A stretch of DNA of 64,000 nt from Leucobacter rhizosphaerae (GTDB lineage Bacteria; Actinomycetota; Actinomycetes; Actinomycetales; Microbacteriaceae). Made by a program: the position numbers and the translations under genes. Below the pieces are notes generated by a model that was given only the letters and a program-made list of their open reading frames with translations, had not been told where the DNA came from and did no database searches. The stretch is taken from assembly GCF_022919175.1 (NCBI RefSeq), contig NZ_CP095043.1:1550001-1614000 (forward strand). The letters run 5' to 3'. Positions 34,601 to 43,562 of this stretch are shown in pieces. Position 1 is the stretch's first letter; each line of letters begins with the position of its first letter.

Positions 34601-34606
34601 ATCCTA
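34601..34606 (-). promoter_or_regulatory. -10 box of the glyA-folD transcript
   Basis: TAGGAT on the minus strand, placed so that transcription begins at the 5' edge of the riboswitch. Confidence 0.6.
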
Positions 34607-34644
34607 GCAAGCGCCGGGCCCCCGGGTCACCCGTCGCCATCCAC

Positions 34645-34650
34645 TACCCT
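34645..34650 (+). promoter_or_regulatory. -10 box of a leaderless promoter (purU)
   Basis: TACCCT ends eight bases before the GTG at 34659. It is divergent from the glyA promoter, with 38 bp between the two boxes. Confidence 0.55.
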
Positions 34651-34658
34651 TGTACCTC

Positions 34659-35549
34659 GTGAACACGATTGCCGCGCTCCCCGCCACCGACGACACCCAG
34701 TGGGTCCTGACGCTCTCCTGCATCGACGGTCCCGGGATCGTGCACGCCATCAGCGGCGCGGTGGTCGCGGCGGGTGGCAACATCGCCGAGAGCCAGCAGT
34801 TCGCGAGCGCCGACACCGGCCGGTTCTTCATGCGGCTCCAGGTCGAGGCCATCGCGCAGCCCGAGTCGTTCCAGGAGCGCTTCACCGGTTCTCTCGCCCC
34901 CGTCACCGAGCGCTATCACATGACCTGGCGCCTCGACACGGTCGGCCGCCCGGTGCGCACGCTGATCCTCGGCTCGACCGCAACGCATTGCGTGAACGAC
35001 CTGCTCTACCGCCGCCGCGGCGGCCAGCTCCCCATCGAGGTCCCGCTTGTGCTGTCGAACCACGACACCATGCGCGACATCGCCGAGTTCTACGATGTCC
35101 CCTTCGAGCACCGCGCGATCGCCGGCCCGGAAGACAAGGCTGCCTTCGAGGCGCGCGTGCTCGAGGCTGTCGAGGAGCTCGACATCGAGCTCGTGGTGCT
35201 CGCCCGCTACATGCAGATCCTCTCCCCCGAACTGTGCGAGGCGCTCGCGGGCAAGGCGATCAACATCCACCACTCTTTCCTGCCCGGGTTCAAGGGGGCG
35301 AACCCCTACAAGCAGGCGCACCAGCGCGGCGTGAAGCTCATCGGTGCGACCGCACACTTCGTCACCACCGACCTCGACGAGGGCCCGATCATCGAGCAGG
35401 ACGTCACTCGAGTCGACCACTCCTACTCACCGCGCGAGCTCGTGCAGCTCGGACAGGACGAGGAGGCGCGGGTGCTGCGCCGGGCCGTGAACTGGTTCGC
35501 GGAGAACCGGATCCTGGCCGACGGCGACCGCACCATCATCTTCCGCTGA
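34659..35549 (+). CDS. purU: Formyltetrahydrofolate deformylase
   Basis: 296-residue PurU, which hydrolyses 10-formyl-THF to formate and THF and so balances the folate pool. Residues ~10-85 form the regulatory ACT domain (WVLTLSCIDGPGIVHAISGA, NIAESQQFASADTGRFFMR). The formyltransferase-like domain follows: VPLVLSNHDTMRDIAEFYDV, LVVLARYMQILSPELC, the INIHHSFLPGFKGANPY signature, and IGATAHFVTTDLDEGPIIEQ with the catalytic His/Asp. The GTG start at 34659 fits the leaderless box. Its 3' end overlaps the convergent TetR gene by 14 bp. Confidence 0.95.
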   Translation: MNTIAALPATDDTQWVLTLSCIDGPGIVHAISGAVVAAGGNIAESQQFASADTGRFFMRLQVEAIAQPESFQERFTGSLAPVTERYHMTWRLDTVGRPVRTLILGSTATHCVNDLLYRRRGGQLPIEVPLVLSNHDTMRDIAEFYDVPFEHRAIAGPEDKAAFEARVLEAVEELDIELVVLARYMQILSPELCEALAGKAINIHHSFLPGFKGANPYKQAHQRGVKLIGATAHFVTTDLDEGPIIEQDVTRVDHSYSPRELVQLGQDEEARVLRRAVNWFAENRILADGDRTIIFR

Positions 35550-36201
35550 TCAGTTCGGCGCGGAGGCCCGCCACGATCGCGTCGATCCCGATCCGGTAGG
35601 CCTCGTCGGCGGGCCCGCCGCCCGCCGCGGCGAGCGCGCGCTTGCGGGCCGCGAACGCGCCGGAGAACTCGCGCACGTCGTCGCGCGGTCCGGGATCGAG
35701 CATGTCGGGATCCGCGGCCGCGTCGAGCGCGGCCCCGAGCAGGAACGCCTCGATCGCCACGATCACGGCGAGGGCGCGTTCCTCCGGCCAGCCGGCGCGT
35801 ACGAGTGCGCGCACCACGGCGTCGTACATGAGGCTCGTCCGCGAGTCGGGGGTGAGCGGTGTCGTCGCGAGGAGCGCGATCGTCGGCGGGTGCGCGGCGA
35901 ACGCCGCGCGATACGAGTCGGCCCAGCGGATGAGCGCCTCGTCCCACGGCAGCTCCTCGAAGCAGTCGACGTCGATCCGATCGCTGATGAGCTCGCGGAT
36001 GCCGCCAATCAGATCCTCGCGCCCCGCGACGTGGTTGTAGAGCGCCGACGGACGCACCCCCAGTTCGCGGGCGACCTCGCGCATGCCCGCACCGGCCTCG
36101 CCGCGCTCATCGAGGAGTCGCAGCGCGGTGTCGAGAATCAGCTCGCGAGAAAGCAGCGGCGTGCGCGGTCGTCCCGCACGCCGTCGCCCCTGCTCCTCCA
36201 T
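35536..36201 (-). CDS. TetR family transcriptional regulator
   Basis: 221-residue regulator. Helix-turn-helix: LILDTALRLLDERGEAGAGM, REVARELGVRPSALYNHVAG (recognition helix), REDLIGGIRELI. The rest (from about residue 85) resembles the TetR/ActII C-terminal class. ATG 36201 is supported by a TACAGT -10 box (36210-36215) eight bases upstream, implying a leaderless message; the frame stays open to a GTG at 36285. It is divergent from the YtcJ-like amidohydrolase and APC permease genes, which it probably controls (inference). The 3' end overlaps purU. Confidence 0.88.
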   Translation of the reverse strand: MEEQGRRRAGRPRTPLLSRELILDTALRLLDERGEAGAGMREVARELGVRPSALYNHVAGREDLIGGIRELISDRIDVDCFEELPWDEALIRWADSYRAAFAAHPPTIALLATTPLTPDSRTSLMYDAVVRALVRAGWPEERALAVIVAIEAFLLGAALDAAADPDMLDPGPRDDVREFSGAFAARKRALAAAGGGPADEAYRIGIDAIVAGLRAELISGR

Positions 36202-36209
36202 GAGCACTG

Positions 36210-36215
36210 ACTGTA
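36210..36215 (-). promoter_or_regulatory. -10 box of a leaderless promoter (TetR gene)
   Basis: TACAGT on the minus strand ends eight bases before the ATG at 36201. Confidence 0.5.
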
Positions 36216-36324
36216 CCGTGTCGCGCTGGCCCGCGTCGGGCGGGGCCGCGGGCCCAGACCACTTTCTCCGAGCAAAACGGGCCACTCGCGACGATTTCGT
36301 ATTATCCTCGTCTATCGGGTGTAA

Positions 36325-36341
36325 AACGAACCCTGTTCATT
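36325..36341. promoter_or_regulatory. Candidate TetR operator
   Basis: AACGAAC-CCT-GTTCATT is a pseudo-palindrome with one mismatch per arm pair, in an AT-rich stretch 35 bp before the amidohydrolase start and downstream of a TATTAT box (36300-36305). Spacing and position fit a TetR-type site; there is no direct proof. Confidence 0.4.
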
Positions 36342-36375
36342 TACTAGTTCGTCCGCACGAGCATGGAGGCTTTGC

Positions 36376-38010
36376 ATGGGCATCACGGTATTCACCGGCG
36401 GCACGATCCTCGTCGATCCCGCCCCCGGAGCCACCCCGATCACGAGTGACGCCCTCGCGGTGCGCGACGGTGCGGTGGTTGCGCTCGGCACCGAGGCCGC
36501 GTCGCTCGCCGCGGATCCGACCGCCGAGGTCGTCGACCTCGCCGGCGGCACCCTGGCGCCCGCGGTTGGCGACGGGCACGCGCATCCGATGCTCGGCGGG
36601 GTCGAGGCTCTCGGCCCCGCGATCCGGCAGGCCGAGGATCTCCCCGGGATCCTCGCGGCCGTCGCCGCCTGGCGCGAGGCGCACCCTGACGCGCCCTGGA
36701 TCGTCGGCGGCAGCTATGACGCCACGTTCACGGACGAGGGTCTGTTCGATGCCCGCTGGCTCGACGAGGTCACGGGCGACACCCCCACGATCCTGCGCGC
36801 GTGGGACTACCATACCGCCTGGGTCAACAGCGCAGCGCTGGCCGCCGGCGGCATCACGGCCGACACCGAGGACCCCGCGCTCGGGCGCATCGTCCGTCGT
36901 GCGGACGGCTCCCCGCTCGGCACGCTCCAGGAAGCCGCGGCGAACGACTTCCTCGCCGAGGTCGTGCCGCCCTTCACCCTCGAGCAGCGGATCGACGCGC
37001 TCGATCGCGCGACCCGCGCCTACGCCGCGCAGGGCACCACGTGGGTGCAGGACGCCTGGGTCGAGCCGAGCGACATCGAGGTCTACGTCGCCGCCGTCGC
37101 GCAGGATCGCCTGCACACGCGCGTCAACCTGGCCCAGCGGGCCGATCCCGCGCGCTGGCGCGAGCAGGTCGCGTCGTTCGTCGCCACGCGTGCCGCGGTG
37201 CGCGAGCTCGGTGCGGAGCGGCTCAGCGCCGAGACGGTGAAGTTCTTCGTCGACGGGGTGATCGAGAGCCACACCGCGGCCATGATCGACCCGTACGCGG
37301 ATCGCCCCGACGAGCGCGGGCTGCCGAACTGGACCGCCGAGGAGCTCACCGAGGCCGCCATCGCGTTCGACGCCGAGGGCTTCCAGCTCCACCTCCACGC
37401 GATCGGAGACGCGGCGAACCGCAGCGCGCTCGACGCCATCGAGGCCGCGACCCGCTCGGGGGCGCCCCGCGACCGGCACCACGTCATCGCCCACGTCGCC
37501 GTGCTCGATCCCGCCGACGTCGCGCGCTTCGCCGAGCTCGACGTCATCGCCAACTTCGAGCCGTACTGGGCCCAGTGCGACGCCGTGATGCGCGACCTCA
37601 CGATCCCGCACCTCGGCGAGCCGCGCGACACGTGGCAGTACCTCATCGGATCCGTGCAGCGCAGCGGCGCCACCGTGTCGTTCGGCAGCGACTGGCCGGT
37701 GACCACCATCGACTGGCGGCCGGCGCTTGCGACCGGCATCACCCGGCACAGCCACACGGACGCCGACGCCGAGGCCTGGCTGCCCGAGGAGCGCGTCGAT
37801 CCCGCGACCGCGTTCGCCGCGTACACCCAGGGCATCGCCCGCCAGGCGCTCGTCACCGACCGCGGCACGCTCGCGGTCGGCATGGTCGCCGACGCCGTCT
37901 GGCTGTCGGCGAACCCGCTCGACATCGCACCCGAGGCGATCGCCGACGTCAGCGTGCACGGGACCTGGCTCGCCGGCATCCGCACCTTCGACCACCGCGC
38001 TGCTTCGTAA
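36376..38010 (+). CDS. YtcJ-like metal-dependent amidohydrolase
   Basis: 544-residue amidohydrolase_3-family enzyme. Metal ligands are in PAVGDGHAHPMLGG (HxH near residue 73), VKFFVDGVIESHTA (the Lys/Glu region), LHLHAIGDAANRSALDAIE, HHVIAHVAVLDPAD and FGSDWPVTTIDW (Asp). The family hydrolyses amide or carbamate bonds; NfdA-like members act on N-substituted formamides. The ATG at 36376 follows a GGAGG. It is followed after 44 bp by an amino-acid permease and preceded by a divergent TetR gene, which suggests inducible uptake and hydrolysis of an N-acyl or formyl amine (inference). Confidence 0.88.
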   Translation: MGITVFTGGTILVDPAPGATPITSDALAVRDGAVVALGTEAASLAADPTAEVVDLAGGTLAPAVGDGHAHPMLGGVEALGPAIRQAEDLPGILAAVAAWREAHPDAPWIVGGSYDATFTDEGLFDARWLDEVTGDTPTILRAWDYHTAWVNSAALAAGGITADTEDPALGRIVRRADGSPLGTLQEAAANDFLAEVVPPFTLEQRIDALDRATRAYAAQGTTWVQDAWVEPSDIEVYVAAVAQDRLHTRVNLAQRADPARWREQVASFVATRAAVRELGAERLSAETVKFFVDGVIESHTAAMIDPYADRPDERGLPNWTAEELTEAAIAFDAEGFQLHLHAIGDAANRSALDAIEAATRSGAPRDRHHVIAHVAVLDPADVARFAELDVIANFEPYWAQCDAVMRDLTIPHLGEPRDTWQYLIGSVQRSGATVSFGSDWPVTTIDWRPALATGITRHSHTDADAEAWLPEERVDPATAFAAYTQGIARQALVTDRGTLAVGMVADAVWLSANPLDIAPEAIADVSVHGTWLAGIRTFDHRAAS

Positions 38011-38054
38011 CCCCCGACCAGCGATCACCCCTCACCCCGTTCAAAGGAGAAATC

Positions 38055-39473
38055 GTGAGCGATTCGTCTCAACCCCGATTGAAGAGGACTCTCGGCCTGA
38101 CCGGCCTGACCCTCTTCGGCGTCACCTACATGACCGTCATCACGGTCTTCACGACGTACGGCATCGTGAACCAGGTCACCGACGGGCACCTGCCCGCCGC
38201 CTACATCGTCGCGGTCGTCGCGATGCTCTTCACCGCGGCCAGCTACGGCGCCATGGTGCGGCGGTACCCGGTTGCGGGGTCTGCCTATACCTACTCGCAG
38301 CAGTCCTTCGGCGGCGCCGCGGGCTTCCTGACCGGCTGGGTCATGCTGCTCGACTACCTCTTCATCCCGATGATCAACTTCATGCTGATCGGGATCTACT
38401 TGAACACGCAGTTCCCGGACATCCCCGTGTGGGCGTTCACACTCGCCGCGCTGCTCCTCGTGCTGCTGTTCAACATCCTCGGCATCACGCTGGTCAGCAA
38501 GCTGAACATGGCGATCATCGGCCTCTCGGTGATCCTCGTCGTCGTCTTCGTGGCGCTCTCCTTCAAGACCGCGTTCGGCGGCGACGCCTCCGTCAGCCTC
38601 ATCGAGCCCTTCACCTTCGGTGAGGGCGGCATCGGCGCCATCGCGTCGGGCGCCGCGATCCTCGCGCTGTCGTTCCTCGGCTTCGACGCCGTGTCCACGC
38701 TCTCCGAGGAGGCGAAGAACCCGCGCAAGGACATCCCCCGCGCCATCGTGCTCTCGACCCTCGTCGGCGGTCTGCTCTTCATCATCGTGTCGTGGGCCGG
38801 GTCGCTCGCGTTCCAGCCGGACTGGGCGAGCCTCAGCCAGGCCGAGGTCGACGCCGCCGGTACGACGGTCATGGACAGCTTCGGTGTGCCGTGGATGACC
38901 TCGTTCTTCGTCGCGGTGTACGTTGTCGGCGCGTTCGGCTCGGGCATGACCGGCCAGGTCTCCGTGTCGCGCATCCTGTACGCGATGGGCCGCGACGGCA
39001 TGCTGCCGAAGCCGCTGTCGCGTCTGCACCAGCGCTTCGGCACGCCCATCGTCGCCGCCATCACGGTGTCGGTGTTCGCGCTCTCCGCGCTGTTCCTGTC
39101 GCTCGACACGGTCGCCTTCATGATCAGCTTCGGCGCGCTCGCCGCGTTCGCGATGGTCAACCTGTCGGTGATCCGCACGTACATCTTCCCGAAGGGCGGC
39201 CGGCGCGAGCCGCTGGGCGCGCGCAGCATCATCGTCCACCTCATCTTCCCGCTCATCGGCTTCGCGCTGACGATCTGGCTCTGGACGTCGCTGCAGCCCA
39301 CGACCTGGATCGTCGGCGCCATCTGGCTGGCGGTCGGCGTGGTGATCATCGCGATCGTCACGGGCGGATTCAAGCGCCCCGTGCCGAAGATGGACTTTTC
39401 GGAGCAGGATCCCACCACGGAGCAGATCGACCAGCTCGGCGAGGACTTCCCGTTCGAGGGCACCCGCCGCTAG
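38055..39473 (+). CDS. APC family amino acid permease
   Basis: 472-residue secondary carrier with 12 membrane segments. It opens RLKRTLGLTGLTLFGVTYMT, with the APC helix-1 G.T..G-like segment, then YGAMVRRYPVAGSAYTYSQQ (the conserved P.AGS.Y.Y motif) and FLGFDAVSTLSEEAKNPRKD (the helix-6 F.G.D..... EE..NP motif). The acidic C-terminus ends GEDFPFEGTRR. The GTG start at 38055 has an ideal AAAGGAG eight bases upstream; the longer frame upstream belongs to another gene's shadow. It resembles putrescine/amino-acid importers of the PuuP/YcaM type and shares the operon with the amidohydrolase. Confidence 0.92.
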   Translation: MSDSSQPRLKRTLGLTGLTLFGVTYMTVITVFTTYGIVNQVTDGHLPAAYIVAVVAMLFTAASYGAMVRRYPVAGSAYTYSQQSFGGAAGFLTGWVMLLDYLFIPMINFMLIGIYLNTQFPDIPVWAFTLAALLLVLLFNILGITLVSKLNMAIIGLSVILVVVFVALSFKTAFGGDASVSLIEPFTFGEGGIGAIASGAAILALSFLGFDAVSTLSEEAKNPRKDIPRAIVLSTLVGGLLFIIVSWAGSLAFQPDWASLSQAEVDAAGTTVMDSFGVPWMTSFFVAVYVVGAFGSGMTGQVSVSRILYAMGRDGMLPKPLSRLHQRFGTPIVAAITVSVFALSALFLSLDTVAFMISFGALAAFAMVNLSVIRTYIFPKGGRREPLGARSIIVHLIFPLIGFALTIWLWTSLQPTTWIVGAIWLAVGVVIIAIVTGGFKRPVPKMDFSEQDPTTEQIDQLGEDFPFEGTRR

Positions 39474-39496
39474 CTCGGCCGCTCCGGGCACCACCC

Positions 39497-39562
39497 CAGT
39501 TGCGGGGTCACTTTGGAGGAGTGTTGCGCAGGCGACACCCCGCGAAAGTGACCCCGCAACTG
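39497..39562. repeat. Long inverted repeat (stem-loop element C)
   Basis: Perfect 18-bp arms CAGTTGCGGGGTCACTTT (39497-39514) and their complement (39545-39562). Further partial pairing continues inside to a small loop near 39529. It lies between the convergent APC permease and birA genes. Confidence 0.85.
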
Positions 39563-39617
39563 TTGGTTCGAGGTCGAGTGCGTGGGGAGGTCAGGAGCCG
39601 GGCGGCCACGCGCGGGA

Positions 39618-40454
39618 TCACCGCAGGTGCTGGACGTCTCCCGCCGACACCGTCAGCTCCCCGCCCGTCGGCAGATCGACGACGAGCGCTCCGTCCGACC
39701 CGAGCTCGCGAGCCCGACCGTCGACGATGCGCTCGTCGGGCAGGTGCACCCGCACCTCGCTGCCGAGGGTCAGCGAGTGCCGCGCGACCCGGATCCGCAC
39801 CGCGGCCGGGTCGTCCGCGGCGAGCGCCACGAGCCGCAGCAGCTCAGCGGCGATGTCGTGCAGCACCCGGTCCGCCAGATCCTGACCCTCGGCGTCGGCG
39901 AGCGACTCGGCGCGCCCCACGTCGGCGCCCGCGGCCAGGAGCGACGTCGCCCGGTCCGTCGGCAGCTCCCACTCGGGGATGAGCAGGTTGAGCCCCATCC
40001 CCACCACGATCGATCCACCGGGCAGCATCTCGCACAGGATCCCGCAGAGCTTCTTGCCCGGGTTCCCCTCCTCGGCGTCGGCCTCCGTACGCACGTGCAC
40101 GTCGTTCGGCCACTTGACGCCGACGCGCCGCCCCTCTCCGAAGAGCGGCTGCAGCGCGCGCACGACGGCCGACCCCGCGATCAGCGGCAGCCAGCTCGCC
40201 GGCAGCGATGCCGGATCCCCCGCCCCGAATCCCCGGATCAGGAACGACGCCGCCACTGCCGTGTCGGGCGGCATCACCCACCCCCGCCCCAGTCGGCCGC
40301 GCCCCGCCGGCTGGTCTGCCGTGGCGAGGAGCGTGCCGTGCGGTGCGGCCTCCACTCCCTGCACGGCGAGCTCCCGCAGTTCGAGGTTGGTCGATGGAGA
40401 GCTCTCCCGCCAGATCACCCGGGGGAGGATCGCGCGGGTCCGGGTCAGTTCCAT
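39618..40454 (-). CDS. birA: Biotin-[acetyl-CoA-carboxylase] ligase (no DNA-binding domain)
   Basis: 278-residue biotin protein ligase that activates biotin as biotinyl-AMP and attaches it to carboxylase carrier domains. The biotinoyl-AMP loop GRGRLGRGW (residues 51-59) and KWPNDVHV (114-121) are intact, with KKLCGILCEM and VVGMGLNLLIP further on, and a C-terminal SH3-like domain (VRVHLPDERIVDGRARELG). The N-terminal helix-turn-helix of E. coli BirA is absent, so it is a ligase only. It is divergent from the acyl-CoA carboxylase genes, whose biotinylated partner subunit it serves. A 991-codon open frame runs through it but only this part is real. Confidence 0.93.
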   Translation of the reverse strand: MELTRTRAILPRVIWRESSPSTNLELRELAVQGVEAAPHGTLLATADQPAGRGRLGRGWVMPPDTAVAASFLIRGFGAGDPASLPASWLPLIAGSAVVRALQPLFGEGRRVGVKWPNDVHVRTEADAEEGNPGKKLCGILCEMLPGGSIVVGMGLNLLIPEWELPTDRATSLLAAGADVGRAESLADAEGQDLADRVLHDIAAELLRLVALAADDPAAVRIRVARHSLTLGSEVRVHLPDERIVDGRARELGSDGALVVDLPTGGELTVSAGDVQHLR

Positions 40455-40570
40455 GCTTCCGAGCGTACCGCTCGCTCCCTGTGCCCCGATGCCTCGACGC
40501 TGTAGGGATTCGCACAAGGATTTCGGAATCCGTTGGAGGAGAACTCCGGCGAATGGCATGGGCCCCGCGC

Positions 40571-40576
40571 TAGGCT
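40571..40576 (+). promoter_or_regulatory. -10 box of a leaderless promoter (carboxylase beta gene)
   Basis: TAGGCT ends seven bases before the GTG at 40584. Confidence 0.6.
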
Positions 40577-40583
40577 GGCTTCC

Positions 40584-42185
40584 GTGACTGCAGACAACAC
40601 CTCTGAGCCCGACCTCACGACGACGGCCGGCCGCATCGCCGACCACCGCCGGAAGTACCAGGAGGCCGTGGGTGATCGTGACGCCGCAGCCGCCGCGAAG
40701 CAGCACCCGCGCGGCAAGATGACGGCGCGCGAGCGGATCACCGCGCTGCTGGATCCGGGATCCTTCGTCGAGTTCGACAAGTACGTCAAGCACCGCACGC
40801 AGGGCTTCGGTATGGAGCACAGCCGCCCGTTCGGCGACGCGGTCGTCACCGGTGCCGGCACGATCCATGGCCGCCAGGTCGTCGTGTACGCTCAGGACTT
40901 CACCACCTTCGGCGGGTCGCTCGGCGAGGTCGCCGGCGAGAAGATCGTCAAGGCGATGGAGTTCGCGCTGAAGACCGGCGCGCCGATCCTCGGCATTCTG
41001 GACTCGGGCGGGGCGCGGATCCAGGAGGGTGTGGTCGCGCTCTCGAACTACGCCAAGATCTTCCGTCTGAACACGATGTGCTCCGGCGTGATCCCGCAGA
41101 TCTCGCTGGTCATGGGGCCGTCCGCGGGCGGCGCGGTGTACTCCCCGGCGCTCACCGACTTCGTGATCATGGTCGACCAGACGAGCCACATGTTCGTCAC
41201 CGGCCCCGACGTCATCAAGACGGTCACCGGCGAGGAGGTCGGCTTCGAGGAGCTCGGCGGCGCGCTCACCCACAACAAGACCAGCGGCGTCTCGCACTAC
41301 CTCGCGAGCGACGAGCTCGACGCGCTCGATTACGCCCGTGCGCTCATCAGCTTCCTCCCCGACAACAACCTCGCCGAGCTGCCCGTCTACGACAGCGACA
41401 CGGCGCTCGAGATCACCGCGGGCGACCGGCGTCTGAACACGCTGATCCCGGACAGCCCGAATCAGCCGTACGACATGAAGGTCGTCATCGAGGCGATCCT
41501 CGACGGCGGCGACTTCCTCGAGGTGCAGCCGCTCTTCGCGCCGAACATGCTCATCGGCTTCGGCCGGGTCGAGGGCCGCACCGTCGGCATCATCGCGAAC
41601 CAGCCGAACCAGATGGCCGGCACGCTGAACATCGACGCGAGCGAAAAGGCCGCGCGCTTCGTGCGGTTCTGCGACGCGTTCTCGATCCCGATCCTGACGC
41701 TCGTCGACGTGCCCGGCTACCTGCCCGGCACCGACCAGGAGTTCCAAGGCGTCATCCGTCGCGGCGCGAAGCTGCTGTACGCGTACGCCGAGGCGACCGT
41801 GCCCCTCGTTACGATCATCACCCGCAAGGCCTACGGCGGCGCGTACATCGTGATGGGGTCGAAGCAGATGGGCGCCGACTTCAACATCGCGTGGCCCACG
41901 GCCGAGATCGCCGTGATGGGCGGCGCCGGCGCCGTGAACATCCTGTACCGCAAGGAGCTCGCCGCGGCTGCGGCCGCCGGGGAGGACGTCGAGGCGCTGC
42001 GCGCGGAGCTCACCGCGAAGTACACCGCAGACGTCACGAGCCCGTTCCTCGCCGCCGAGCGCGGCGAGCTCGACAACGTGCTCGAGCCCGCCGGCAGCCG
42101 CCTCGCCGTGATCAAGGCGCTCCGCGGTCTCCGCGGCAAGCGCACCGAGCAGCCGGCCAAGAAGCACGGCAACATCCCGCTGTGA
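40584..42185 (+). CDS. Acyl-CoA carboxylase beta subunit (carboxyltransferase)
   Basis: 533-residue carboxyltransferase of the AccD/PccB family; it moves CO2 from biotin to acetyl-, propionyl- or longer acyl-CoA for fatty-acid or methylmalonyl-CoA synthesis. Features: [20 protein letters not shown] near the N-terminus, [14 protein letters not shown] and [16 protein letters not shown] (first oxyanion hole), [18 protein letters not shown], and [20 protein letters not shown] (second oxyanion hole). The GTG at 40584 fits the leaderless box. Its stop overlaps the epsilon subunit start (GTGA). The biotin-carrying alpha chain is not in the window. Confidence 0.94.
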   Translation: MTADNTSEPDLTTTAGRIADHRRKYQEAVGDRDAAAAAKQHPRGKMTARERITALLDPGSFVEFDKYVKHRTQGFGMEHSRPFGDAVVTGAGTIHGRQVVVYAQDFTTFGGSLGEVAGEKIVKAMEFALKTGAPILGILDSGGARIQEGVVALSNYAKIFRLNTMCSGVIPQISLVMGPSAGGAVYSPALTDFVIMVDQTSHMFVTGPDVIKTVTGEEVGFEELGGALTHNKTSGVSHYLASDELDALDYARALISFLPDNNLAELPVYDSDTALEITAGDRRLNTLIPDSPNQPYDMKVVIEAILDGGDFLEVQPLFAPNMLIGFGRVEGRTVGIIANQPNQMAGTLNIDASEKAARFVRFCDAFSIPILTLVDVPGYLPGTDQEFQGVIRRGAKLLYAYAEATVPLVTIITRKAYGGAYIVMGSKQMGADFNIAWPTAEIAVMGGAGAVNILYRKELAAAAAAGEDVEALRAELTAKYTADVTSPFLAAERGELDNVLEPAGSRLAVIKALRGLRGKRTEQPAKKHGNIPL

Positions 42186-42478
42186 GCGAGTCGACTCCCA
42201 TGGACGCCCTCTCTGCATCGTCGCTCCCGCCGGACGCCGCCGAGCGCGACGCGGCGCGGCGCGGCGGTGCGTCCGAAGCGGACCAGGCGATCGTCGGCGA
42301 CGACATCCACTTCGTGACGGCGCAGGTCTCGGACGAGGAGCGCGCCGCGGTGATCGCGGTGCTGACCCGCGTGCGGGCCGAGGAGACGCAGCAGGTGAAG
42401 CGGGTCGCCCGTCGGGACCGCGAGCCATGGGCCCGATCGCAGCGGGTGCCCGAGGGGATCGGCGAGCTGCTCGGCTGA
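42182..42478 (+). CDS. Acyl-CoA carboxylase epsilon subunit-like protein
   Basis: 98-residue protein translated from a GTG that overlaps the stop of the carboxylase beta gene by four bases. The C-terminal half ([20 protein letters not shown], then [16 protein letters not shown]) matches the small epsilon subunits (AccE/PccE) that stabilise actinobacterial acyl-CoA carboxylase complexes. The first ~35 residues are a poorly conserved Ala/Ser-rich tail. The call rests on position, size and the short AAV-type helix and Trp end. Confidence 0.75.
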   Translation: MSESTPMDALSASSLPPDAAERDAARRGGASEADQAIVGDDIHFVTAQVSDEERAAVIAVLTRVRAEETQQVKRVARRDREPWARSQRVPEGIGELLG

Positions 42479-42563
42479 GTTCGGCTCGGCTGGGCCCGGC
42501 TGGGCCCGGTTCGTCTGCCGCGCACTGCGGCTCGCCCGCATGACGCTCGGCTGCCGGCCCCGA

Positions 42564-42569
42564 TAGGCT
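42564..42569 (+). promoter_or_regulatory. -10 box of a leaderless promoter (Nudix gene)
   Basis: TAGGCT ends seven bases before the ATG at 42577, the same arrangement as at 40571. Confidence 0.6.
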
Positions 42570-42576
42570 GGCTGCC

Positions 42577-43269
42577 ATGTCAGGCTCGGTCACTCAGGCG
42601 CAGGAGCAGCTTCGCGCGCTCCTGCAGCGGGGCATCACCCTCGACATCGCCGCCCAGGGCGGCCTCGGCGACACCCCGGTGCGCCGATCCTCCGTGCTCA
42701 TCCTCTTCGGGGCGCTCGATCGCACCCCCGCGGTCGATGCCCGCTCGGTCCAGACGATCCCGCCCGAGCTCGACGTGCTCCTCACCATGCGCGCGGCAGG
42801 AATGCGGCATCACGCCGGCCAGATCGCCTTCCCTGGTGGGGGCGCGGAGCCGGAGGACGCCGATGTCGCCGCGACCGCGCTTCGCGAGGCGACCGAGGAG
42901 ACCGGGCTCGATGCGAGCGGGGTCGAGGTGCTCGGCGCATTGCCGGAGGTGCACATCCCGGTGAGCAACAACCTCGTCACCCCGGTCGTCGGCTGGTGGA
43001 CCCTTCCGAGCGAGATCGCCGCAGACTCCGTCGAGTCGGTCGAGGTGTTCCGGGCGCCGGTCGCGGAGCTGCTGGATCCGTCCGCGCGCGGCACGTCGGT
43101 GCTGGATCGGGGCGGGATGCACTTCCGCGGCCCGGCGTTCCGGCTCGGACCCCGCTTCGGCGGTCAGGTCGTCTGGGGCTTCACCGGGATCCTGCTCGCG
43201 ACACTCTTCGACGAGCTGGGGTGGGCCGTGCCCTGGGACGCGTCGCGGGAGTTCCCCGTGCGGCCGTAG
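42577..43269 (+). CDS. CoA pyrophosphatase-like Nudix hydrolase (NudL type)
   Basis: 230-residue Nudix enzyme. The Nudix box is GGGAEPEDADVAATALREAT followed by EETGL, conforming to GX5EX7REUXEEXGU. Immediately upstream, LLTMRAAGMRHHAGQIAFPG matches the UPF0035/CoA-binding motif that distinguishes CoA pyrophosphatases. It would cleave CoA and its derivatives to acyl-phosphopantetheine and 3',5'-ADP. A leaderless promoter precedes it. The neighbouring acyl-CoA carboxylase genes fit a role in CoA turnover. Confidence 0.88.
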   Translation: MSGSVTQAQEQLRALLQRGITLDIAAQGGLGDTPVRRSSVLILFGALDRTPAVDARSVQTIPPELDVLLTMRAAGMRHHAGQIAFPGGGAEPEDADVAATALREATEETGLDASGVEVLGALPEVHIPVSNNLVTPVVGWWTLPSEIAADSVESVEVFRAPVAELLDPSARGTSVLDRGGMHFRGPAFRLGPRFGGQVVWGFTGILLATLFDELGWAVPWDASREFPVRP

Positions 43270-43357
43270 TCGGGCCACCCCGATTCCCTCGCCGCCGCTC
43301 GCCTCGCCTCGCCACCCTTCCCCGCCCACGCCGCGGCTCCCCCTCCCCCCCCCGTTT

Positions 43358-43439
43358 CGCCGAACGCCTCCTTTCACGCCGAGCGCTACCCACATGCGCG
43401 CGCACTTCGCAGGGTCTCGGCGAGGTGAGAGGGGCTCGA
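43358..43439. repeat. Inverted repeat, palindrome family A (copy A2)
   Basis: Partial palindrome: CGCCGAG (43378-43384) pairs with CTCGGCG (43416-43422), with weaker outer pairing. Bases 43358-43386 match copy A1 at 26 of 29 positions and copy A3 at 26 of 29, and the TGCGCGCGCA core and AGGGTCTCGGC right arm also recur. It lies upstream of the DUF559 gene, in the largest gene-free stretch of the window (43270-43562); the remaining bases there show nothing else. Confidence 0.75.
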
Positions 43440-43562
43440 GGTACCTGGCCGCGCGGGTCGCATCTGCAGAGGCATCCGCTCACAGCGGCGTGTCAGGGCC
43501 CATCGATCCACATGGAACCGGTTCGGGCTCCGTTCCGCACGCGTTTGGGCTTCACTCGAACG

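Noticed and set aside
36801..38054. Extension of the APC permease frame 417 codons upstream (890 codons in all).
   Set aside because: The extension is an Arg-rich shadow of the amidohydrolase; the permease has a perfect ribosome binding site and GTG at 38055.
42479..42560. Short GGCTGGGCCC tandem repeat before the Nudix gene.
   Set aside because: Only two copies in very GC-rich sequence; no structure or context to support a function.
40455..42593. A 991-codon minus-strand open frame from 42593 to 39618.
   Set aside because: Only its last 279 codons are birA. The rest is Arg/Gly/Ala/Val-rich low-complexity sequence antisense to the carboxylase beta and epsilon genes, an artefact of few stop codons in GC-rich DNA.
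43270..43562. Coding extension of the DUF559 gene to 42996.
   Set aside because: The extra frame overlaps the Nudix gene and has no conserved residues; family members begin near the ATG at 43563 (or 43512).
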